From assembly GCF_005844325.1 (NCBI RefSeq), contig NZ_SPFY01000001.1, positions 62,001-126,000 of the forward strand: a stretch of DNA of 64,000 nt, written 5' to 3'. The position numbers and the translations under genes were made by a program. This DNA comes from Collinsella aerofaciens (GTDB taxonomy: Bacteria; Actinomycetota; Coriobacteriia; Coriobacteriales; Coriobacteriaceae). The notes beneath the pieces were generated by a model. It was not told the DNA's origin. It did not search any database and saw nothing but the letters and a program-made list of their open reading frames with translations. Below are positions 53,680-62,122 of this stretch, piece by piece; positions within the stretch are counted from its first letter, which is position 1, and every line of letters begins with the position of its first letter.

Positions 53680-56127
53680 TCAAAGCTCCTTTTCCGCGCT
53701 CTTTTTGGGCGCTGTTTTGTGTGGACGTTCTTGGGTCGGTTGGCTTTTGAGCTGCTCCAGCACAGACTTTTTCTTTTCCCGGTGTGCCGCCTCTGCCAAA
53801 TCCATCAGGGAGATGGACATACCGGCCTTGACCTGTGCTTCAAGGTCGGCGACGGTGGGCTGTTTGGGGCCGTTGTTGATAATGCCGTCGATCATGCCGT
53901 AATCATCCTCCATCGACATTTCGGCGGCTTTCAGGTAATTCTCCGGTTTCTGAAAGGCGGGCAGCTCCTGAAATCCCATGCTGTCACAGTAGTGATAGGA
54001 TACCTTGCCGTCCTGTTTCAGCGCAACGATGTCGCTGACGGAGAGGCTGTGTCCCACAAAATCGCCGGGGCGCTCGTCGTTGAAAATGTAGTAGAAGTTT
54101 TCAAGGATTCTGCCGGTATCATCGTCCGGGTACACCTCGCGGGTATAGATGGCTTCATAGTTGGCAGGGTCAGGCGGCGCGGCCAAACTGCCGAGATTGG
54201 CAAAACGCAGCTCGACCGGCGCATCCCGGCGTAGCTGGTAGATCGCCATAGAATCGGTGGGACTGTTCAAAAAGCGCTGCTCCACATCGCGGGGAGGAAT
54301 ATGGCCTTTGACCGCATCCCAATCCGGTCTTGTGATACCGAACATTCCGTCGTGCTTGATGATGTCTTCGGCCTCAAAGACCATTTCCTCGGCGTTGTCG
54401 GGATGGAGCATATAAACCGTGATGTCATGCTCCAGCAGCTCCAGCGCCCGGTCTTTGGAAAGCGGGAGCATATCGCCGTCCAGATACCCATAGCTGCGCA
54501 TATCGTCCACCGTCAGCGTGGGGTCGGGCATCGGGGTGGCCTGTTCCAGCTCTGGCGAAGTTGGAAGTGTGCCTGCGGCACGAGAACCGGCCTCCTCGTG
54601 AACAACCTGATTGTCGTCCGATGACAATTCGAGTGAGTACAAAATCCCTGCAAACTTGTTTGACAAAACTTCAAACGGCACGGTCTTATCATAGCCATGT
54701 GTTTCGCAGATACGAATCGCAGCCGCCAAAAGAAAGTTTACATCATCGTCATGTACTGTTCCGCTTTCCAGAAGGTGTAGAGTGTCCTTGTCGTAAAGTT
54801 CATAGGCATATTTTGCACCATCTTCTGTTATGCGAAGATGCTTGCTCCCACCATCAACCGCATACCAACGCTCATTAGCGTCGAGTTCCTTTAAGGAAGT
54901 GTGACTTTTCTGAAATGCCTCAACTTCCAACAGCAGCTCATTCGCTCTGTGCGCGTATTCATCGCTCTGCTCAAGTGTTTCGGACAGGAAGCCTTTTATC
55001 TCATCTGCTCCTGTCAACAGATCTTCGTAGAAATGCTGGAGGCAATCTTCCTGACTTGCAAATTCGCTGAGAAAGGCAAGGCCATTCGCATCGAGATACA
55101 GCTCTGAAATGCTTTTTGCCAAGTCAGCCGCAGACATATTGCTGTTCTCTTTTAATTGGCTTTCCGCTTGCTCGGATTTCTCCACAGAAATGCCGCGCTC
55201 CTTGCAAATCTCCGCAAAGTGCCGGTCAATGTCCGTAATCAGCTCGGAGGCAGTCTTGTTGATGGTTTCCAGACTGGCGCGAAGTTCTTTCAGCTCCTTG
55301 CCCTTTGACCATGTGGCGATATAGCCGAAGCTGTTTTCTCCCGTTTCAATGCCGTAATACTGGCAGACCGCATAGGAGATGCTTTCGGCCTCGACCTCCT
55401 CGGTGTTGCGGCTCTTTTCGCCGGGGACAAGGATCGTCTCACCATCGTCCGCAAGCTCCGTCATGTGTTCGTAGTCGTGGAGCTTGGCGTGTGCAATCTC
55501 ATGGACGGCGGCACATACCGTCTGCACCTCGCTCATACCGGCGCGGATGGTGATGCTCTGCGCCTTAATGCTGAAAAAGCCGTCCGTATCCCGCGCAACG
55601 GGCTTTATCTCCATCGGAACGGGAGAAGCACGGCGCAGCGCCTCCATGAAAACCTCATACTGCTGCACATTGCCGCTCAGATCGGCGGCAAGCTGGGGCA
55701 AGGGCTTTCCATAAGTCTGCGACACATCAAAGACGGATACCACCTTGAACATAGGGATTCGGATTTCCTTTTCCTCAATGATGGCCTTGCCGTCCGCATC
55801 CAGCACCGGCGCATTGGTTTCGGGGTCGGTCTTGATTTCCTCGACCTTTTTCTTATAGGGAGTGGGAGCGATGATGCGAATGCCTTTTTCGCCTTTCAGG
55901 ACGTTCCTGCCGAACTGATCGCGCCACTTGTTGAAGCCCGCCACATGGGTGGCGTCGGGGCGCTGCATATAGATGAGCATGGTATTATTGACCGAGTAGC
56001 GGTGAAAGCGGCTCATGGTGGCAAGGTACTTCCGGTACTTATCGCTCTCGAACAGCTCCTTGATGCCGTTTTCGATGCTGTCAACGATCTCCCGCATCCG
56101 GTCTTTGCTGGTTTGTTTTTCAGCCAT
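53680..56127 (-). CDS. ArdC/LtrC-like zincin with YodL and DUF4316 regions
   Basis: 815 residues. The N-terminal domain (FHRYSVNNTMLIYMQRPDATHVAGFNKW) is ArdC-like, binding single-stranded DNA. A metallopeptidase motif HEIAH lies near residue 210 (AAVHEIAHAKLHD) with a downstream Glu-rich helix. The centre is a YodL-like region, and the last ~80 residues (GIINNGPKQPTVADLEAQVKAGMSISLMDLAEAAHREKK) are DUF4316. Such proteins coat or protect transferred DNA, possibly against restriction. It lies upstream of TTRAP. Confidence 0.83.
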   Translation of the reverse strand: MAEKQTSKDRMREIVDSIENGIKELFESDKYRKYLATMSRFHRYSVNNTMLIYMQRPDATHVAGFNKWRDQFGRNVLKGEKGIRIIAPTPYKKKVEEIKTDPETNAPVLDADGKAIIEEKEIRIPMFKVVSVFDVSQTYGKPLPQLAADLSGNVQQYEVFMEALRRASPVPMEIKPVARDTDGFFSIKAQSITIRAGMSEVQTVCAAVHEIAHAKLHDYEHMTELADDGETILVPGEKSRNTEEVEAESISYAVCQYYGIETGENSFGYIATWSKGKELKELRASLETINKTASELITDIDRHFAEICKERGISVEKSEQAESQLKENSNMSAADLAKSISELYLDANGLAFLSEFASQEDCLQHFYEDLLTGADEIKGFLSETLEQSDEYAHRANELLLEVEAFQKSHTSLKELDANERWYAVDGGSKHLRITEDGAKYAYELYDKDTLHLLESGTVHDDDVNFLLAAAIRICETHGYDKTVPFEVLSNKFAGILYSLELSSDDNQVVHEEAGSRAAGTLPTSPELEQATPMPDPTLTVDDMRSYGYLDGDMLPLSKDRALELLEHDITVYMLHPDNAEEMVFEAEDIIKHDGMFGITRPDWDAVKGHIPPRDVEQRFLNSPTDSMAIYQLRRDAPVELRFANLGSLAAPPDPANYEAIYTREVYPDDDTGRILENFYYIFNDERPGDFVGHSLSVSDIVALKQDGKVSYHYCDSMGFQELPAFQKPENYLKAAEMSMEDDYGMIDGIINNGPKQPTVADLEAQVKAGMSISLMDLAEAAHREKKKSVLEQLKSQPTQERPHKTAPKKSAEKEL

Positions 56128-56261
56128 GATGATCTCCTTTCAGAAAAAATAGCGCCCCTGCGCAGAAGAAAACACATCCTGCACAGGGGCGATTCTCCGC
56201 AGATAGACGTTGTTTTTGAGCTTGCGGATAGAATGACGCAGCCCCTTGTGATTCCGCATGG

Positions 56262-56287
56262 AAAAAGCCTTGCGGCACGGGGCTTTT
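56262..56287 (-). terminator. Hairpin downstream of the cysteine-rich VLP gene
   Basis: AAAAAGCC pairs with GGCTTTT around a short loop, within a 167-bp gap before the ltrC-like gene that also contains CGCCCCTG/CAGGGGCG (56153-56191). It may attenuate transcription between the two parts of the transfer operon. Confidence 0.45.
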
Positions 56288-56294
56288 ACGCCCT

Positions 56295-56660
56295 CTATTT
56301 GCGGAGGTTCCAGTATTGTTCACGCTTTCGTTTGGCGTCCTGCTTTCGGCGCTCCTGCTTGGCGCAGGCGGGGCAATATTTGGCGCGATTGGAGGAAGAA
56401 TAGACCGGCTTACCGCAGACGGCGCAGCGCTTCCCCGGCCTTTCCCGCATCACGTCGGCCAGCAGCTCATGGTCGGCGGGAAGTACCGCGTTTCGGAACC
56501 AGTTGCACAGCAGCGAGTAGGAAATACCCTGTACGCAGGCGCAAGGCTCTCCATCATCCAGAGCAAGGCAGTTGCCGTGATCGTAATTACAGCAGAGCTT
56601 CCGAATGAGCTTCTTGGCGCGGCGGAGCTGCTTGTGATCCATACGCGGCGCATCAGCCAT
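56295..56660 (-). CDS. Cysteine-rich VLP protein
   Basis: 121 residues with two cysteine clusters (LCCNYDHGNCLALDDGEPCACVQ and RCAVCGKPVYSSSNRAKYCPAC) and the NAVLPADHELL segment that names the family. The second cluster looks like a zinc ribbon, so nucleic-acid binding is likely. The ATG at 56660 overlaps the topoisomerase stop by 8 bases; no clear site is present, so translation is probably coupled. An ATG at 56642 is a second choice. Confidence 0.78.
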   Translation of the reverse strand: MADAPRMDHKQLRRAKKLIRKLCCNYDHGNCLALDDGEPCACVQGISYSLLCNWFRNAVLPADHELLADVMRERPGKRCAVCGKPVYSSSNRAKYCPACAKQERRKQDAKRKREQYWNLRK

Positions 56661-58695
56661 TGTCGAACACCATCTTATAGCCCGTGCGCTGTCCATCGTC
56701 CTCCAGAAGAACACTGGCATCATAGGTTTTCCCGGTTTTTTCCGAGTAGCAGCCTTTCAGCGGGGCGCGGCCATTTTTCAAAAGCGCAGCGGCAAGGGAT
56801 TTTGTCAGCACCTTTTTCTTGGCTGTGAAAAAGCGGCTGTTTTTCCAGAGAACAAAGGAACAGGCACGGTTCTCACAGAAAAAGCCTTTCGGTGATTCCG
56901 TCACCTCGGCTCCGCAGCGGGGACACTTGCCGACTACCTCACGCCCGGAGGGGAACAGGACTTCCGTACCGGGGATGGGTTTGTAGGTCTGCACCAGCTC
57001 ATGTAGCATGGCGGCGATCCCATCCATGAAGCTGTCCGGGGCGATTTCGCCGCGCTCAATCTCTTTCAGGCGGTGTTCCCATTCAGCGGTGAGCTGCGGA
57101 GACTGGAGCTGTTCGGGCAGAACGGTGATAAGCGCCGTGCCGGTAGAGGTGGGCAGCAGATTTGTGATCTTTTTGGACTTCCTGCGCTCCACAAAACCGG
57201 AGGACACCAGCTTTTCAATGATACCGGAACGGGTCGCCGGGGTGCCAATGCCCTTGCGCTCGGCATCATCAGGCATATCCTCCTTGCCCGCGTTCTCCAT
57301 TGCAGCCAGCAGCGTATCCTCGGTGAAGTGCTTGGGCGGCGTGGTTTTTCCGGTCTTGACCGATGCGGCAGATACGGAAAGCGTCTGATTCTCCGTTACC
57401 ACCGGCAGCGCAGGCGCTGCCTCTACCTGCTCCTGCTCATAGCGCTTCCAGCCGGGAGTAAGAACGGTTTTGCCCTTGGCGGTGAAGCTCTGACCGGCAC
57501 AGTCCACCGTAATGACCGTTTCTGCGTAGCGATGTGGTTCATCCACCGCACGAAGCAAGCCCCTTGCCGCCAGCTTCAGCACCTCGCGTTCGCCCAGCGG
57601 CAGAGAGGCCATATCTACCTTTTCCGCGCTGATGGTGGGAACAATGGCGTGGTGATCGGTGACTTTTTTACTGCTGCATACCTGCTTGGCGCAGATGGTC
57701 GGAGGCTTCTCCATGCCGCAGACAGCGGCAGCGGCAGCGACAAGGCCGGGGACGCTGCCCTCCATATCGTCGGTCAGGAAGCGGCTGTCGGTGCGCGGGT
57801 AGGTACAGAGCTTCTTTTCATAGAGCGCTTGGAGATAGTCGAGGGTCTGCTGAGAGGTGTAGCCGAGAACGCGGTTGGCGTCGCGCTGGAGGGAGGTCAA
57901 ATCGTAGAGCGCGGGCGCTTTCTCAGACTTTTCCTTGCGCTCCACGCTTTTGACGGTTACTGCCTTGCCCTTGCAGGCGTTGGCGATGGCGTCGGCGTCC
58001 TTCCTGTCCTTCATTCGGCCTGTCGTGGCGGGAAAGCCGCAATCGAGCTGGACGGTGTAGAACGGTTCTGCCGCAAATGCGGAGATCTCCGCCTCGCGCT
58101 GTACCAGCAGCGCCAGCGTGGGCGACATGACGCGCCCGATGTTCAATGTGCGGCCATACGTCAGGGAGAAATACCGCGTGGCGTTGATACCAACCAGCCA
58201 ATCAGCCTTGGCGCGGCACAGGGCAGATTGATGCAGGCCGTCATAGTCGCGCCCAGATTTAAGCTGCTGGAAGCCGCTGCGGATGGCATCATCCTCCATG
58301 GAGGAAATCCAAAGCCGCAGAATCGGCTTGGAGCATCCCGCAAGGCAGTAAACCGTGCGGAAGATCAGCTCACCCTCGCGCCCAGCGTCGCAGGCGTTGA
58401 CCACCTCTGCCACATCCTCCCGGCGCATCAGCTCCCGCAGAATGTCAAACTGCTTCTGCTTTTCAGAGCGGACGATGAAGCGGAACGAGGTAGGAATGAT
58501 GGGCAGCGCCGCCAGCGTCCATTTGGCATCATCGGCATTGTAAATGGCGGCATCGGCCAGCTCTGCCAGATGCCCGAAGCACCACGACACGATATACCCT
58601 CTGCCCTCCAGATACCCATCATGCCGGGATTTTGCACCCAGCACGGCGGAGATGCTCTGCGCCACGGAGGGTTTTTCGGCGATCACAAGGCGCAT
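56653..58695 (-). CDS. topB: DNA topoisomerase III
   Basis: 680 residues. Type IA topoisomerase: TOPRIM domain at the N terminus (MRLVIAEKPSVAQSIS; CDAGREGE), active-site tyrosine in TYPRTDSRFL (about residue 297), and a C-terminal zinc finger (CPRCGAEV ... CENRACSF, about 598-620). ICE-borne TopB resolves DNA during transfer or replication. The start overlaps the small upstream gene by 13 bases. Confidence 0.95.
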   Translation of the reverse strand: MRLVIAEKPSVAQSISAVLGAKSRHDGYLEGRGYIVSWCFGHLAELADAAIYNADDAKWTLAALPIIPTSFRFIVRSEKQKQFDILRELMRREDVAEVVNACDAGREGELIFRTVYCLAGCSKPILRLWISSMEDDAIRSGFQQLKSGRDYDGLHQSALCRAKADWLVGINATRYFSLTYGRTLNIGRVMSPTLALLVQREAEISAFAAEPFYTVQLDCGFPATTGRMKDRKDADAIANACKGKAVTVKSVERKEKSEKAPALYDLTSLQRDANRVLGYTSQQTLDYLQALYEKKLCTYPRTDSRFLTDDMEGSVPGLVAAAAAVCGMEKPPTICAKQVCSSKKVTDHHAIVPTISAEKVDMASLPLGEREVLKLAARGLLRAVDEPHRYAETVITVDCAGQSFTAKGKTVLTPGWKRYEQEQVEAAPALPVVTENQTLSVSAASVKTGKTTPPKHFTEDTLLAAMENAGKEDMPDDAERKGIGTPATRSGIIEKLVSSGFVERRKSKKITNLLPTSTGTALITVLPEQLQSPQLTAEWEHRLKEIERGEIAPDSFMDGIAAMLHELVQTYKPIPGTEVLFPSGREVVGKCPRCGAEVTESPKGFFCENRACSFVLWKNSRFFTAKKKVLTKSLAAALLKNGRAPLKGCYSEKTGKTYDASVLLEDDGQRTGYKMVFDNG

Positions 58696-58871
58696 GGCGC
58701 AGCCTCCATTCTCTTTACGTCACGGTAGCAGGGGCGAACGCAGCTCTGTCCGAAGCGCTTGCAGCCATAGCAGAAGTGTTCCTTGGCAGCGGCGGGAGGG
58801 CTGTCCTCCCGTGCTGCTTTCGGCTTCTGCATCATCAGGCGTTCCAGCGGATTATTGGTGAAGTATCTCAT
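58683..58871 (-). CDS. Small conserved ICE protein upstream of topB
   Basis: 62 residues: MRYFTNNPLERLMMQ..., then a cysteine pattern (FCYGCKRFGQSCVRPCYRD). Proteins with this N-P-L-E start and a CxxC...CxxxC end are usual between DUF4366 and topB genes in Tn1549-type ICEs. Function unknown; four cysteines suggest metal binding. Overlaps both neighbours by a few bases. Confidence 0.7.
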   Translation of the reverse strand: MRYFTNNPLERLMMQKPKAAREDSPPAAAKEHFCYGCKRFGQSCVRPCYRDVKRMEAAPCAL

Positions 58872-59902
58872 GTGTCCGTATCCTCCGTAGTATCCTGTTC
58901 CGGTTCGCCCTCATACGGCTCAAACTCGTATTCGTCCTCGTCCTCGCCGTAGTCATAATCGTCCAGATCGGCGCTGCCCTTGGTTTGCGGCTTGGCCTTT
59001 TTCTGCTTGAAGATGTAGAACGCTGCACCGCCGCCCAGCGCGACGATCAGCAGAACGACAAGGATGCCGCCCACGCCGCTCTTTTTCTCCGGTTCCTCGG
59101 CGGCGGGTTCTGTCGGCTCAGCGGGGACTTCTATCTTTGCCTCCTTGCCCACGCACTCGGTCATGTTGACCGCACAGACGGGGCAGGATGTATTGACGGC
59201 ACCGGCCACGCATTTTGTGGTGCAGGAGCAAGTGGCGGGCGTTTCTTCCTCGCCGGTCAGCGCCATCAGGTCGGCCTCATCCACCTGATTCAAGAAGTGG
59301 ACGGTTTCTTCGCCCTCATCGTCACGGTCAATAATCAGGTAAAACACATTGCCGTTCTTGCTTTCCAGCGTAATGAACTGTTTTCCAGCCTTGGTGCTGG
59401 TGCCAATATCGTCGATCAGCGTCAGATTGCCGTCCGGTGTCAGCGCGTCGCTGCCGCCCGTCATGCTGCCGACAAGGAGCTGCCAGAGGTCGGCCAGCTC
59501 TTTTTCATCAAACGGAAGCGTAATGCCGCCGATACTCACGGTACTGTCGGCGGCGTCGGTGACGGTCAGATAGCTGCCGTACACATAGCCCACACGGGCA
59601 GGTAGCAGGATTTTTACCCAATCGCCGTCCCTGCCAATCACATCGACCACCGTGCCGTTGGGGAGCTGCGTAAACGCGGTGTTGTCCAGTCCCGCGCCGG
59701 TGCGGACGTTCAGGTTGCCGCCGTTGGTCGTGACCGTGCCGATCTGTTTTGTTTCCTGCGTGCCTGCGGCGCTGCTTTCGACGGCAGGCAGCGTATCATC
59801 GGGATAGTCGCCGCTGCTGGCAAAAGCGGAAACGGGGAGAATCCCGATACACAAGAGCATCAGCAGCAGACTGATAAAAATGCGCGGTGTGTTCTTAGTC
59901 AT
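58868..59902 (-). CDS. DUF4366 surface protein with SH3 domain
   Basis: 344 residues: signal peptide (about 1-28), a bacterial SH3 domain (GGNLNVRTGAGLDNTAFTQLPNGTVV, about 60-120), DUF4366 (about 125-225), a cysteine cluster (CSCTTKCVAGAVNTSCPVCAVNMTEC), one membrane segment (GGILVVLLIVALGGGAAFYIF, about 277-300), and an acidic tail. It is an exported part of the mating apparatus; SH3 may bind peptidoglycan. Confidence 0.87.
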   Translation of the reverse strand: MTKNTPRIFISLLLMLLCIGILPVSAFASSGDYPDDTLPAVESSAAGTQETKQIGTVTTNGGNLNVRTGAGLDNTAFTQLPNGTVVDVIGRDGDWVKILLPARVGYVYGSYLTVTDAADSTVSIGGITLPFDEKELADLWQLLVGSMTGGSDALTPDGNLTLIDDIGTSTKAGKQFITLESKNGNVFYLIIDRDDEGEETVHFLNQVDEADLMALTGEEETPATCSCTTKCVAGAVNTSCPVCAVNMTECVGKEAKIEVPAEPTEPAAEEPEKKSGVGGILVVLLIVALGGGAAFYIFKQKKAKPQTKGSADLDDYDYGEDEDEYEFEPYEGEPEQDTTEDTDT

Positions 59903-60134
59903 GGTTCAACGCCTCCTTTTCCAAAGTGGCCGGTGCAGGCGCGGCCTGCATACGGCGGAACAGCTCGGCAAACTGCTCCATCGTCATGCCGTTCTCACGC
60001 ACCATGCCGATGATGTCGGTGTCCTCCAGCTCACGAATCTGCTTTTCCAGCTCGCGGTTGCGGCCTTGCAGATCAGAGATTTTGCCTTTGTTCTTCTCCA
60101 GCTCTCCACGGAGCTTCATAATTTTCGGGTTCAT
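59895..60134 (-). CDS. DUF4315 protein
   Basis: 79 residues from the ATG at 60134 (MNPKIMKLRGELEKNKGKI), with AAGGAG ~10 bases upstream; the GTG at 60143 is too close to the site. An N-terminal coiled coil (GELEKNKGKISDLQGRNREL) is followed by the conserved GMVRENGMTMEQFAEL. Always found between CD1108-like and DUF4366 genes; function unknown. Confidence 0.85.
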   Translation of the reverse strand: MNPKIMKLRGELEKNKGKISDLQGRNRELEKQIRELEDTDIIGMVRENGMTMEQFAELFRRMQAAPAPATLEKEALNHD

Positions 60135-60149
60135 ATCGTTCACTCTCCT

Positions 60150-61859
60150 TTACGGCAAGCGCCCATAACGGTAGAAATGGGACTGCCAATAGCTTGAATT
60201 TAAGTTTGTATAAGAGATCGGATCGCCGCAGTGGATCATCATATTGTTGCCAACATAGATACCCACATGGCTGACACCGGGGGTATCATACGTTCCGGTG
60301 AAAAACACCAGATCGCCCGGCTTGACGTTAGCAGAGGATACAGGCGTACAGATATTGCAAAGTCCCTGCGCGCCCAGTCTGCCCACATCCCAACCGGAAT
60401 GATTGATGACCCAACTGACGAAGCCCGAACAGTCAAACGAGGTGGAGGGACTGCTGCCGCCCCAAACGTAGGGGTAGCCGAGATACTTTTCCGCTTCCTT
60501 GATGATGGCGGCAAATACCTCATCGTCCAGCGCCTCCGGGGGAATGTCGTAGTCGGTATAGCTGCCCTCCACATACTTGCCGATGTAGCCTGAACCGGGG
60601 AACAGGTCGGGACGGTTGCCGAGGGTGGCCATATAGGTGGCGTACATTCCGAGCTGTTCTTCGCTCATAATGTAGACGGGAACATGAGAGAGATTGAAGT
60701 TTTCCAGCGTGACCGTGCAGATGTAGTAGTCATACGGCACCTGATAGGTGTCCGTATGGGTGTTGCCGTCCGCGTCCGTCCATGTGTCGGTTTCTGTGCG
60801 GTAGCGGGTTTCCACCACCACATCCTCGGTCAAAATGTACTGGCGGTCAAAGAGCATCTGGAGCGTACCCTGCACCTCATCCAGCGTCCATTCCCCTTGA
60901 TGCAGCGCCGTAATCATGGAAATGAGTACATAGGGGTCATGCTCGATGGTGTCCAGATCAAAGTGGTACTCATCGTAGTCATGGGTGCTTTCGTAGGTGT
61001 CGAGGTAGCGCTGAAGCTCTGCTTCCATCACGCAATACTGCGCTTCCGCGCCCAGCATATCGGCGTCCTGCGACGGATAGGTACTGGCCGCGATCCCGGA
61101 GCCGACGCCATCCATCATCACCGAGCAGGAGGACAGGCCGTTGAGCAGAAATGCCAGCATCAGCAGAATTGCGGCGGCAATGGCAAAGCCGCGCCGGTGT
61201 TCCCACACATATTTGCCCGCTTTCTCAGCCTTTTCAGCGGCTTTTTTCGCGGCCTTGGCGGTATTCTCTGCCGCCTTTGCCGTAGTCTGCGCCGCCTGAT
61301 TGTGCTTGGCAGCGGCATACTGCTTCTTAATTGCCTGCTTCTGCTGCCATTTGGAAACGGGATTGCTGGTGGGGCTGTCGATCTCTGCTTTCTTCTGGAG
61401 CGCGTCAAGATTGGCTCGTTCCAGCTTTTTCTCTGCACGGATGGCAGCACGATAAGGCTTGAGCTGATGGGCGCGGTGGGCAGACTGCACCAGCCGCCCG
61501 CCGCTCTCCACGGCTTGCTCTACCTTGTGCGCGGCCTCTACGCCTACATTGTCATCCTCGCTCTGCCGCACCTCCCGGTGAACCTGAGAGAGAACAAAGC
61601 TGGCGGGGGCATCCTGCACGGCATGGGTCAGCTTTGAGGGCGGCTTTTTCTTGTCCACCTCCTCAAATCGGAGCTGCGTTTTGACCTTGCCGGTGGCAGG
61701 ATCAAAGCCGCGTTCCTTTTTGACCACGGTTTTCTTGGGGATTTTCGCCTGCGCCTTATCCGCCTTGGCCTCCGCTTTTTTCACCCGCTTGATGGGCTTT
61801 TCCAGCTTCGGCTCGGCAAGATCGGCGTCGGAAAACTGCAAACGCGGTTCTCTTTTCAT
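60150..61859 (-). CDS. CD1108-type cell-wall hydrolase (NlpC/P60)
   Basis: 569 residues: a basic, helical N-terminal part (about 1-215), one membrane segment (FAIAAAILLMLAFLLNGLSS, about 226-245), a middle domain, and a C-terminal NlpC/P60 domain with the catalytic Cys in SFDCSGFVSWV and His in GVSHVGIYVG. It opens the cell wall for the mating channel, as the Orf14/CwlT-type proteins do. It lies between VirB4 and DUF4315; the stop is 16 bases before the DUF4315 ATG. Confidence 0.9.
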   Translation of the reverse strand: MKREPRLQFSDADLAEPKLEKPIKRVKKAEAKADKAQAKIPKKTVVKKERGFDPATGKVKTQLRFEEVDKKKPPSKLTHAVQDAPASFVLSQVHREVRQSEDDNVGVEAAHKVEQAVESGGRLVQSAHRAHQLKPYRAAIRAEKKLERANLDALQKKAEIDSPTSNPVSKWQQKQAIKKQYAAAKHNQAAQTTAKAAENTAKAAKKAAEKAEKAGKYVWEHRRGFAIAAAILLMLAFLLNGLSSCSVMMDGVGSGIAASTYPSQDADMLGAEAQYCVMEAELQRYLDTYESTHDYDEYHFDLDTIEHDPYVLISMITALHQGEWTLDEVQGTLQMLFDRQYILTEDVVVETRYRTETDTWTDADGNTHTDTYQVPYDYYICTVTLENFNLSHVPVYIMSEEQLGMYATYMATLGNRPDLFPGSGYIGKYVEGSYTDYDIPPEALDDEVFAAIIKEAEKYLGYPYVWGGSSPSTSFDCSGFVSWVINHSGWDVGRLGAQGLCNICTPVSSANVKPGDLVFFTGTYDTPGVSHVGIYVGNNMMIHCGDPISYTNLNSSYWQSHFYRYGRLP

Positions 61860-62122
61860 GCCGACGCCACCTCTTGCGGTTTGGTGGTCATGACGCGGTA
61901 CAGTTCGGTGTCCTTCGGGAAGTGGTCAATGAAGGGCAGGATCGTGTTGCCGTAGAACAGCAGCCCCTCGCCCTCGCCGGAGTGGGTCACATAAGAAAGC
62001 TGATGCGGCGAAATGTTGAGCTGCTTTGCGAGAATCTGCCGGTCGCCAGCGGCCTGATTGAGCATATAGATGAAATCGCTGTTCTCAAAAATGTTCTCAA
62101 CCTCGCGGCTGGATAACAGGTC
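61856..62122 (-). pseudogene. VirB4/TraE-type conjugation ATPase, 3' exon (split by a group II intron)
   Basis: The last 88 codons of a VirB4-family ATPase are seen: DLLSSREVENIFENSDFIYMLNQAAGDRQILAK... ending at 61856. The frame begins exactly where the group II intron ends (62123). If the intron splices, the mRNA is restored, so the gene may be functional; the 5' exon lies outside the window. VirB4 supplies energy for the type IV secretion channel. Confidence 0.82.
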
